64,000 nt of DNA from an uncultured Parolsenella sp. (GTDB lineage Bacteria > Actinomycetota > Coriobacteriia > Coriobacteriales > Atopobiaceae). The first letter of the stretch is position 1. The number at the start of each line of letters is the position of its first letter. Below, in pieces: positions 53,501-60,194 of the stretch. A model generated the notes under the pieces. That model had not been told where the DNA came from. It did not search any database and saw nothing but the letters and a program-made list of their open reading frames with translations. Location of the stretch: contig CAKUNF010000004.1 in assembly GCA_934668375.1 (NCBI GenBank), positions 46,919-110,918 of the forward strand, written 5' to 3'. The position numbers and the translations under genes are program-made.

Positions 53501-53890
53501 CTCGCGCAGGTGGGTTGCTGCGGCATGGACGTCATGCAGTTTGCCGACAACGACGTGCGCGGCGGCTGGGCGCCCCATGCGGGCAAGCTGGCCTACACGT
53601 CAACGCACGACAACCAGACGCTCGTGGGTTGGTGCGAGCAGCGCTTTGGCCTGGACGGGGACGCGGCCCGCGAGCTTGCCGCCAGCCTCATGCGCACGGC
53701 CTTTGGCAGTGGGGCCAACGTCGTCATGTGCACCCTGCAGGACGCGGCGCTTCTCGGAGACGAGGCACGCATGAACGTCCCGGGCGTTGCGGAGGGCAAT
53801 TGGGCCTGGCAGGCCACCGAGGCAGACCTCGCCGCGGGCGAGGCGCTTCTCGGTGAGCTCACGCGCTCGACGAATCGCGAGGTGAGGTAG
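50543..53890 (+). CDS. Fused GH13 alpha-glucosidase/neopullulanase-like and GH77 4-alpha-glucanotransferase
   Basis: 1115-aa protein with two complete catalytic units. The N-terminal half has a starch-binding-like beta domain (1-125) and a GH13 barrel: YQVFPDRY, LNPIFEARSSHRYDTADF, nucleophile D362 (WRLDVADE), acid/base E391 (LGEVWED), and transition-state D466 (SSHDRPRL). From about residue 675, a GH77 (MalQ) domain begins at HGSGVVCHITSVPNGGRPGTLG, with IIGDIPMYVA, nucleophile D928 (TRLDHFLGF), E974 (IAEDLGSVTP) and D1023 (STHDNQTL). All six acids are present, so both halves should be active. It could trim and rearrange maltodextrins from glycogen breakdown. ATG 50543 follows GGGATGAG weakly. 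It is the last gene of the glycogen operon; mfd starts one base after its stop. Confidence 0.92.
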   Translation: MWAYHDSRDPLYRNPFGAAPVGGTVVLKLDVGGDSGASVTLRTWVDGVGEGFVPMEGERLEDRVRFSCSYACEQPAILWYSFLIERSDGRVIHYGAREGRTGGEGALSEWQPASFQLTIFEPREVKPTWFTSGIVYQVFPDRYRRGADWRELARAGEGLHGNDSLDGVAGTRRRVVERWDTEPSYEKDAAGRVTTWDFYGGTLSGVRDDLARMADMGVTTLYLNPIFEARSSHRYDTADFLSVDAMLGDERGFRALCDEASKLGISIVLDGVFNHVGADSRYFNRYGTYERPGAWQAHEQGADSPYADWFGWHEDGTYECWWGVDDLPAVNEDQPGYRELIAGEDGVVRHWLRAGARGWRLDVADELPDEFIEQIRAAAVAERPDALVLGEVWEDASNKVSYGKLRRYLLGRELDSAMNYPFRDAVLGFLLGRMSAGDAAESLVSISENYPPEAQAAALNLLSSHDRPRLMSVLGGALDHPDWQPWPDDVPGRLTDGERGLAKGRFWLAALMQMTYLGVPSVYYGDELGMEGLSDPYNRGPFPWAAGDAGEDGEAVGHVTAGDADCQTMYRNTIQLRQSLPVLTSGGARAFAPCDDVLGWWRLPRDGSGPSVCVLANRSLSEWHDVSIEDRGARASEVIGGAELRREGGRVSLTLAPLGSAVVLFDEGEGLARPLAHGSGVVCHITSVPNGGRPGTLGAPARAFVDWLQRTGQRYWQILPVNPTDGFGSPYAGTSVFAGNERLLELGPGELRARMEAFEPDAVYEEFMQANADWLDPYACFATIAELTGTDEWQAWPAQWRRWTPALLDDPRLAEGIAYHRFAQWEFEWEWMDLRAYANARGIQIIGDIPMYVAASSADVWANPEQFCVDADGRPTLQAGTPPDAFAKDGQLWGNPCYRWDAMRADGYAWWMRRLARTFALYDVTRLDHFLGFQNYYGIPAGCTALEGVWHAGPGISLFRRAHELLGRLPIIAEDLGSVTPATRSLLAQVGCCGMDVMQFADNDVRGGWAPHAGKLAYTSTHDNQTLVGWCEQRFGLDGDAARELAASLMRTAFGSGANVVMCTLQDAALLGDEARMNVPGVAEGNWAWQATEADLAAGEALLGELTRSTNREVR

Positions 53891-53891
53891 C

Positions 53892-56800
53892 GTGCTCATC
53901 AATCGAGTCTCTCGCCAGCTGCTCGGTGCCCCCGAGCTTCTCCCGGCGCTCTCAGAGCTGCGCACCGGCAACGACGCCACGGTCGCCGTCTCGCAGAGCG
54001 CCCGCACGCTCGTGCTCGCGAGCGTCTGGGCGGCCGACCCGCGCCCGTGCCTGTTCGTGGTCTCGGGCGAGGAGGCCGCCGAGCGTGCGGCGCATGCGCT
54101 GGAGGCGTGGCTCGGCAAGGGCGTGGTGCTTCGCTATCCCGAGCGCCGCGACCTGCCGTGGAAGAGCGACGCGCCGGATGACGCCGTCATCGGCGCCCGC
54201 ACGGAGGCCATCGGAAGGCTTGCGACGGGCGAGCCGTGCGTCGTCGTGGCGAGCGCCCGCTCATTGCTGCGCCGCGTGCCGCCCGTGGGCTCGGGCTACT
54301 GGGCGAGCTCGACGTTTGCCGTGGGCGACGAGGTGCCCTTCGAGGACGTGGGGCCCCTGCTCGTGGGGCTGGGATACGCGGACCCGGGCGAGGTGGATGG
54401 TCCGGGCACCTTCCACATCCACGGCGACTCGGTCGACATCTTCCCGGCCCAGGCGGCCACGCCCGTGCGCGTCGAGTTCTTTGGCGACGAGATTGACCGC
54501 GTGAGGCGCATGGTTGCCTCGACGGGCCAGACGATCGGCGACCTCGAGAGCGTCACGGTGCGCCCGTGCCGCGAGCTCGCCCTCACGGACGAGACGGTGG
54601 CCCACGCGCGCAAGGCCCTGTGGACCGCCGCCCAGAACGACACGAAGCTCGCCGCGGACCTCGAGCTCATCGAGGCCCGTAGCTCCGAGCCGGCGCTCGA
54701 GCGCTATCTGCCGGCGCTCTACGGCAAGACGGCGAGCCCGCTCGAGCACGTGTGCGCAGACGCCCTCATGTGCTTTGCCGAGCCCCGTGCACTGTTCGAC
54801 GACTGCGTGCGCGGCTCAGACGAGGCCGAGCAGCTCGCGCGCAATGCCGGCGCGAGCACCCAGGGACTCTATACGGCCCCGCGCGACATGGACTTCGGCA
54901 GCCAGCAGCGCCTGTCGTTCGCGAGCATGCTGCGCGTGGGCACGCAGGTCACCGCCGAGCTGCCCATTCGACAGCCAGGCATCTCCGGCAGCGACACGCG
55001 TCTTCTCGGCCGCGTGCGTCAGCTCGTGGGAGACGGCTTCTCCGTGCTGTTCGCCGTGCCGGACCGCTCCGCGCGCGAGCACCTCGAGCTCAACTTTGGC
55101 GACGAGCACATCATGTTCGGCGAGTCGCTCTCAAGCGCCGCGGAGAACCGCGTGCCGCTCACGGACCCCAAGGCAAACGAGCCCGCCTGCGCGCCGTCAC
55201 TCCCGCGCGGCCAGGTGACGTTCGTTGACGCCGCCGTGCCGGCCGGCATCGTGGCGCCCACGGCCAAGCTTGCCGTGCTGTCCGTGGCGGACCTCTCGGC
55301 CCGCATGGCCAAGCACCGCTCGCGCCGCCGCGTGGACCCCACGTCCATAACGTTTCCGTTCAAGCCCGGGGACTACGTCGTCCACGCCACGCACGGCATC
55401 GCGCTGTTCGCCGACATCGTGCGCCAGGAGGTGGGCGGTCGCGAGCGCGACTACTTCCTTCTCGAGTACGCCGGCGGCGACAAGCTCTTCGTGCCGCTCG
55501 AGCAGGTGGACCGCATCACGCGCTATGTCGGGCCGGACGGGTCGAGCCCGCGCCTCACGCGCCTGAACACGGCGGACTGGTCCCGTGCCACGAACAAGGC
55601 GCGCAAGAACGCCAAGCGACTCGCGTTTGACCTCGTCGACCTGTACACGCGCCGCGCGAGCGTCCAGGGCCACGCCTTTGAGCCCGATACGCCCGAACAG
55701 GAGGAGATGGAGGCGGCGTTTCCCTACGAGCTCACGGCGGACCAGCGTACGGCCGTCAATGACATCAAGGCAGACATGGAGGCGGCAAAGCCCATGGACC
55801 GCCTGCTGTGCGGAGACGTGGGCTTCGGCAAGACGGAGGTGGCCCTGCGCGCCGCGTTCAAGTGCGTGGCCGAGGGCCGCCAGGTCATGGTCCTGTGCCC
55901 CACCACGATCCTCGCCCAGCAGCACTTCGAGACGTTCTTCAACCGCCTCGCCCCGTTCGACTTCGAGGTCGAGGTGCTCAGTCGCTTCCGCACCACCAAG
56001 CAGCAGCGTCTGGCCCTCGAGGGCTTCGCGAGCGGCAAGGTGAGCGTTCTCGTGGGCACGCACCGCCTGCTCTCGAGCGACGTGAACCCGCACGACCTGG
56101 GCCTGGTCATCGTGGACGAGGAGCAGCGCTTCGGCGTGCAGCACAAGGAGCAGCTCAAGAACATGCGCGAGCAGGTCGACGTGCTGACCCTCTCGGCCAC
56201 GCCCATCCCGCGCACGATGCAGATGGCCATGAGCGGCGTGCGCGACATGAGCCTCATCATGACGCCGCCACCGGGCCGTCTGCCCGTGAAGGTCACGGTG
56301 GGCGAGTACGACCCAGACGTGGTCTCGGCCGCCATCCGCACCGAGCTTGCGCGCAAGGGCCAGGTCTACTACGTGAGCAACCGCGTCAAGACGATCGACG
56401 AGGCGGAGGCTCGCGTGCTCGAGGCCGCGCCCGAGGCTCGCGTGGGCGTGGCGCACGGCAAGATGAGCGCCAAGCAGGTCGAGGACATGATGATGAAGTT
56501 CCAGCGCGGCGACATCGACGTGCTCGTGGCCACGACCATCATCGAGAGCGGCATCGACAACCCCCACACGAACACGCTCATCATCGAGGACTCCCAGCGC
56601 CTGGGCCTGGCACAGCTCTACCAGCTCAAGGGCCGCGTGGGCCGAGGCCGCACGCAGGCGTACGCCTACTTCATGTTCCCGGGCGAGCGCCCGCTCACGC
56701 CCGAGGCCACGGAGCGCCTCACGGCCATCAACGAGTTCCAGGAGCTTGGCAGCGGCATGCGCGTCGCCATGCGCGACCTCGAGATTCGCGGTGCCGGCTC

Positions 56801-57356
56801 GCTCATGGGCGCCGAGCAGCACGGCAACCTCTCGAGCGTGGGCTTTGACCTGTTCACGCAGATGCTCGGCCAGGCCGTGGCCGAGGCGCGCGGCGACGCC
56901 GCGGACGACCTTGCCCAGAGCGAGGTCAACATCAACCTGCCGGCTGACTTCTACCTGGCCGAGGAGTACCTGCCCGAGGTGGACCGCCGCGTGCTCGTGT
57001 ACCGAAAGCTCGCCTGCGCCGTGGACCTTGCCGAGGTGGACGCCCTGCAGCACGAGTGCGAGGAGAGCTTCGGTGCGCTGCCCCAGGCCGCGTGCAACCT
57101 GTTCGACCGCACGCGCATTCGCATCCGCGCCCAGCGCCTGGGCGTCTCGAGCGTCTCCATCGCGAGCGGCAGGATCATCTTCCAGGGCCTCAGGTGCTCG
57201 CGCGAGCTCACGCTCAAGCTCAAGGAGCGGCGCGCGCTCGTGTACCCCAAGACCGAGAAGGTCGCCTACCCGCTGCGGCGCGACGACACGGGCGCCGTGG
57301 CCCAGGCCCTCTCCGTCCTCGAGCTCGCCGGCGGAGACGACGACCCCGAGGAGTAG
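53892..57356 (+). CDS. mfd: Transcription-repair coupling factor Mfd
   Basis: 1154-aa Mfd that removes stalled RNA polymerase and recruits UvrA. UvrB-homology (RVEFFGDEIDRVRRM) is N-terminal. The RNA-polymerase interaction domain (FKPGDYVVHATHGIALF and LEYAGGDKLFVPLEQ) is near residues 490-540. The RecG-like translocase has Walker A GDVGFGKTE (from residue 641), DEEQRF, SATPIPRTMQMA and GRVGRGRTQAYAY, and the C-terminal TRCF domain follows. GTG 53892 is one base after the amylase-fusion stop, so it may be carried on the glycogen transcript. The length is normal. Confidence 0.97.
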   Translation: MLINRVSRQLLGAPELLPALSELRTGNDATVAVSQSARTLVLASVWAADPRPCLFVVSGEEAAERAAHALEAWLGKGVVLRYPERRDLPWKSDAPDDAVIGARTEAIGRLATGEPCVVVASARSLLRRVPPVGSGYWASSTFAVGDEVPFEDVGPLLVGLGYADPGEVDGPGTFHIHGDSVDIFPAQAATPVRVEFFGDEIDRVRRMVASTGQTIGDLESVTVRPCRELALTDETVAHARKALWTAAQNDTKLAADLELIEARSSEPALERYLPALYGKTASPLEHVCADALMCFAEPRALFDDCVRGSDEAEQLARNAGASTQGLYTAPRDMDFGSQQRLSFASMLRVGTQVTAELPIRQPGISGSDTRLLGRVRQLVGDGFSVLFAVPDRSAREHLELNFGDEHIMFGESLSSAAENRVPLTDPKANEPACAPSLPRGQVTFVDAAVPAGIVAPTAKLAVLSVADLSARMAKHRSRRRVDPTSITFPFKPGDYVVHATHGIALFADIVRQEVGGRERDYFLLEYAGGDKLFVPLEQVDRITRYVGPDGSSPRLTRLNTADWSRATNKARKNAKRLAFDLVDLYTRRASVQGHAFEPDTPEQEEMEAAFPYELTADQRTAVNDIKADMEAAKPMDRLLCGDVGFGKTEVALRAAFKCVAEGRQVMVLCPTTILAQQHFETFFNRLAPFDFEVEVLSRFRTTKQQRLALEGFASGKVSVLVGTHRLLSSDVNPHDLGLVIVDEEQRFGVQHKEQLKNMREQVDVLTLSATPIPRTMQMAMSGVRDMSLIMTPPPGRLPVKVTVGEYDPDVVSAAIRTELARKGQVYYVSNRVKTIDEAEARVLEAAPEARVGVAHGKMSAKQVEDMMMKFQRGDIDVLVATTIIESGIDNPHTNTLIIEDSQRLGLAQLYQLKGRVGRGRTQAYAYFMFPGERPLTPEATERLTAINEFQELGSGMRVAMRDLEIRGAGSLMGAEQHGNLSSVGFDLFTQMLGQAVAEARGDAADDLAQSEVNINLPADFYLAEEYLPEVDRRVLVYRKLACAVDLAEVDALQHECEESFGALPQAACNLFDRTRIRIRAQRLGVSSVSIASGRIIFQGLRCSRELTLKLKERRALVYPKTEKVAYPLRRDDTGAVAQALSVLELAGGDDDPEE

Positions 57357-57665
57357 CGCCGCACGGCCTGCCTCGAGCTTTGCAAACTCCGCCTCCGGGG
57401 ATGATGTTGGTCCCAAATCGGGCGCGAAACATCCCCAGGGACGGAGTTTGATCAAGCCGCGGCCGCGTTCGTCCCCAAAGGCGGAGTTTGTGATTGTTGT
57501 CGTTGGCCGCCGCTTGCATCGAATGAAGTGCCGTTCGCGGATTCAGTGCCGAGGATATCGTGAGCGTAATTTGCCCGGTAGCTGCGGTGTTAGGTGTCTG
57601 TTGGGTTCCCGTCAGGTTTCCGTGCGCTCTCGTTTGCTACAAAGCAGTCGGGAGGTGGAGAACGG
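57357..57665. other. Intergenic region with family-2 repeat upstream of the DUF559-like gene
   Basis: 57382-57492 is a repeat copy. The rest (57493-57665) has lower GC than its surroundings and leads to a strong GGGAGGTGGAG ribosome site. No gene is supported. Confidence 0.65.
57382..57492. repeat. Family-2 palindromic repeat, left copy of a direct pair
   Basis: 111 bases: forward arm CAAACTCCGCCTCCGGGGATG, then reverse arm CATCCCC...GACGGAGTTTG, then a second reverse arm GTCCCCAAAGGCGGAGTTTG. It has the same length and orientation as the copy at 58717-58827 and differs at only about ten positions. Confidence 0.9.
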
Positions 57666-58706
57666 ATGAGCCGAGCGGCAGAAAGAGAGGTTGCGGCGCG
57701 TCTTGCGTCGGCGTGGGGGCGTGGCGAATGCCTGCACTCCGTCACTGACAGGGGGCGTCACCTGCTCCGTGCGAGAATGGCCAGCGGCGAGCTCATCTCC
57801 CCATATCCTGGCCTCTATGACACTCCCGACCACTGGCAGAAGCTCAATGGGTCGGAGAAGCACCTCCACGTCTTGCGTGCACTGTCATCCGCGCACCCCG
57901 GATGGGTGTTCTGCCAGCGGTCGGCAGCGGTGGCCCATGGCATTCTTCAGCTTGCTCCTCGCATGCTGCTTAAACCCCAGGCGCTGAGGAGTCCCCGCTC
58001 CCACGCGTTTCGTTCCAAGGAAGTCGAATGGCACCCCACGGGCGCGTACGAGCCAAGCGTTGCCGGCGGAGTGCCGGTTACGGATATTGTGCGGACCACC
58101 TTCGACTGTCTCAGAAGTCTTGATTTTTGCTCAGCCATGCCGGTTGCAGACGCTGCGCTGGCAAAGCTCGGCTGGACTCCGGACGAGCTGCTTCGGTCGT
58201 TCGGCCGTTTCTCGGGGTATAGGGGAGCGGCCGCCGCGCGTCGACGCGTGGTTCTCTCGGACGCCCGGTGCGAGAACGGCGGCGAATCGATGCTGAGGGC
58301 GCGCATTCTGGCCCTTGGCTTTGCCTGTCCGAGAATACAGGTCGAGCTTGCGGATCCATTGAACCCGGATCAGCCATACCGCCCCGATTGTCTTTGGCTT
58401 CCGCCTGGAATGAGCGAGGACGAGTTCTCGCGTATGCTGCGGCTGGGGGAGCTGCCGCCAGGTTCGCTTGCCGGAGGCGTTGCAGGCGAGCTTGATGGGT
58501 GGGACAAATACGTGAACCCACAGATGGCGAAGGACGGCTTCGACAAGGCCGTCCTCGATGAGCGCCGCCGCGAGTCGAGGCTTACGTTGCTGGGCCTCAA
58601 GTTCGTGCGCTTTTCGTATGCCGAGGCCTGCTCGGACTCCTACGTCGAGCGAATGCTGCTCGTTGCCGGTGTCCCCCGCTTATCAGCTCCGATACCAGGC
58701 CTCTAA
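57666..58706 (+). CDS. DUF559/AbiEi-type protein with putative Vsr-like nuclease domain
   Basis: 346 aa. The N-terminal part (SGELISPYPGLYDTPDHW, a GVPVTDIVRTTFDCLR block) matches the AbiEi-like transcription-regulator/antitoxin region common in actinobacteria. The C-terminal half (ENGGESMLRARILALGFACPRIQVEL, then YRPDCLWLP, then VAGELDGWDKY and RRRESRLTLLGLKFVRFSY) matches the DUF559 endonuclease-like fold, with E...D...ExDxxxK residues that could be catalytic. Its coding sequence has noticeably lower GC, especially at third positions, than its neighbours. It is bracketed by two direct 111-bp repeat copies, suggesting recent acquisition. ATG 57666 follows GGGAGGTGGAG. Biological role (defence, toxin-antitoxin, or orphan) is unknown. 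Confidence 0.75.
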   Translation: MSRAAEREVAARLASAWGRGECLHSVTDRGRHLLRARMASGELISPYPGLYDTPDHWQKLNGSEKHLHVLRALSSAHPGWVFCQRSAAVAHGILQLAPRMLLKPQALRSPRSHAFRSKEVEWHPTGAYEPSVAGGVPVTDIVRTTFDCLRSLDFCSAMPVADAALAKLGWTPDELLRSFGRFSGYRGAAAARRRVVLSDARCENGGESMLRARILALGFACPRIQVELADPLNPDQPYRPDCLWLPPGMSEDEFSRMLRLGELPPGSLAGGVAGELDGWDKYVNPQMAKDGFDKAVLDERRRESRLTLLGLKFVRFSYAEACSDSYVERMLLVAGVPRLSAPIPGL

Positions 58707-58716
58707 TCCCTATCTC

Positions 58717-58827
58717 ACAAACTCCGCCTCCGGGGATGAAATTGGCCCCAAATCGGGCGCGAAACATCCCCAGGGGCGGAGTATGACCAGGCCGCGGCCG
58801 CGTTCGTCCCCAAAGGCGGACTTTGTG
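58717..58827. repeat. Family-2 palindromic repeat, right copy of a direct pair
   Basis: 111 bases starting ten bases after the DUF559-like stop. It has the same three-arm layout as 57382-57492 with a few base changes (for example GGGGCGGAGTATG for GGGACGGAGTTTG). Confidence 0.9.
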
Positions 58828-58848
58828 GGCACTGTACCGTCCGCCTCG

Positions 58849-58876
58849 TGTCAATTATGTACAGACATAATCGACA
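58849..58876. promoter_or_regulatory. 28-bp palindromic operator
   Basis: Arms TGTCAATTATGT (58849-58860) and ACATAATCGACA (58865-58876) are inverted copies with one mismatch around ACAG. It overlaps the -35 of the oxidoreductase promoter, as expected of a repressor site. The cognate regulator is not in the window. Confidence 0.75.
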
Positions 58877-58887
58877 TGCGCTATGAT
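58858..58887 (+). promoter_or_regulatory. Promoter of the Gfo/Idh/MocA gene
   Basis: -35 TGTACA (58858-58863), 18-base spacing, -10 TATGAT (58882-58887). The -35 lies inside the palindrome at 58849-58876. Confidence 0.65.
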
Positions 58888-58939
58888 GCAGGCGTCAACC
58901 AAGGGCCGCCAGCGCCTTCGCTGGCTGAGAGGAGCACAC

Positions 58940-60028
58940 ATGGCAGACAACACCAACGCCGGCCCCATCGACGCCGCCGCGGCGGCCAAGGCGGCCTTCG
59001 CGTCCGTGGAGGGCAAGCCCTTCCCCAGCGACCTCTTCGAGGCCCCGCAGCTGCGCTGGGCCGTCATCGGCTGCGGCGGCATCGCCAACGAGATGGCGCA
59101 GTCACTCGCGCTCGCCGGCCGCAGGTTCGTGGCCGTCCAGAACCGCACGCACGCCAAGGCCGTGGCGTTTGCCGAGCGCTGGGGCATCGAGCGCGTCTAC
59201 GAGACCCCCGAGCAGCTCTACGCGGACCCAGACGTGGACGCCATCTACATCTCCACGCCGCACAACACCCACATCGCCTTCATGCGCGGGGCGCTCGCCG
59301 CGGGCAAGCACGTGCTGTGCGAGAAGTCCATCACCCTCAACTCCGAGGAGCTCGACGAGGCCATCAAGCTCGCCGACGAGCACCACGTCGAACTCGTCGA
59401 CGCCACGACGATCCTGCACATGCCCCTCTACCGCGGCCTCATCGCGCGCGCCATGGCGGGCGACTTTGGCAAGCTCAACCTCGCCACGCTCAACTTCGGC
59501 AGCTACAAGCCCTATGACCCCGAGAACCACTTCTTCAGCCGCAGCCGCGCGGGCGGCGCCATGCTTGAGATCGGCGTCTACCCCGTGACGCTCGCGCGCC
59601 TGTTCATGGTGAGCCAGCCCGTGGACGTCATCTCCATCTGCAACGCGTGCGAGACGGGCGTCGACGTCACGAGCGGCATCGTCATGCGCAACGCCGAGAT
59701 GCAGATGGCCACCATCACGATGTCGCTGCACTCAAAACAGCCCAAGCGCGCAATGCTGAGCTTCGAGGACTGCTACATCGAGATCATGAACTACCCGCGC
59801 GCGGACCGGGCCACCATCACGTGGACGGCAGACAACCGCCGCGAGGAGATCCACCTGGGCGAGGAGGCCTACGCGCTGTGCTACGAGGTGGCAGACCTCG
59901 AGCGCGCCGTCGCCGGAGACGAGGTCGAGCACCAGATGCTCGCCTACACGCAGGACAACATGCAGATCATGACGCAGCTGCGCCGCCAGTGGGGCGTGAC
60001 CTACCCCGAGGAGGAGGGCCTCGCCTAA
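58940..60028 (+). CDS. Gfo/Idh/MocA-family oxidoreductase
   Basis: 362-aa NAD(P)-dependent dehydrogenase. Rossmann motif WAVIGCGGIANEMA (from about residue 39), STPHNTHIAFMRGALAAGKHVLCEKSI with the conserved E-K, and the C-terminal GFO/IDH/MocA domain with SRAGGAMLEIGVYPVTLA (the Gly-x-x-x-D/E-x-G-x-Y-x block). Members oxidise sugars, inositols or related polyols; the substrate is unknown. ATG 58940 follows GAGAGGAGC. There is an N-terminal extension of about 35 residues before the Rossmann fold. It appears singly transcribed from a promoter covered by a palindromic operator, suggesting inducible control, perhaps by its sugar substrate. Confidence 0.92.
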   Translation: MADNTNAGPIDAAAAAKAAFASVEGKPFPSDLFEAPQLRWAVIGCGGIANEMAQSLALAGRRFVAVQNRTHAKAVAFAERWGIERVYETPEQLYADPDVDAIYISTPHNTHIAFMRGALAAGKHVLCEKSITLNSEELDEAIKLADEHHVELVDATTILHMPLYRGLIARAMAGDFGKLNLATLNFGSYKPYDPENHFFSRSRAGGAMLEIGVYPVTLARLFMVSQPVDVISICNACETGVDVTSGIVMRNAEMQMATITMSLHSKQPKRAMLSFEDCYIEIMNYPRADRATITWTADNRREEIHLGEEAYALCYEVADLERAVAGDEVEHQMLAYTQDNMQIMTQLRRQWGVTYPEEEGLA

Positions 60029-60076
60029 CGCCCCACACATCGGGGACGGCTTCGTTTGCCATGTCCGTCTCGACCT

Positions 60077-60108
60077 GGGCGGTCTCGCGCGTGCGGGGCC
60101 GCCCTTCT
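60077..60108 (+). terminator. Terminator-like hairpin after the oxidoreductase gene
   Basis: GGGCGG (60077-60082) and CCGCCC (60099-60104) followed by TTCTCG. A weak stem with a T-rich tail. A diverged GGGGACGG repeat fragment precedes it near 60044. Confidence 0.4.
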
Positions 60109-60194
60109 CGTGCGTAAGCGTTGTGTCAGGCGCGCCCGAGGCGTGCCCGTGGCGGGGTACACTTGCCGGGAAACCCATCGAGAGGAAAGAAGAC

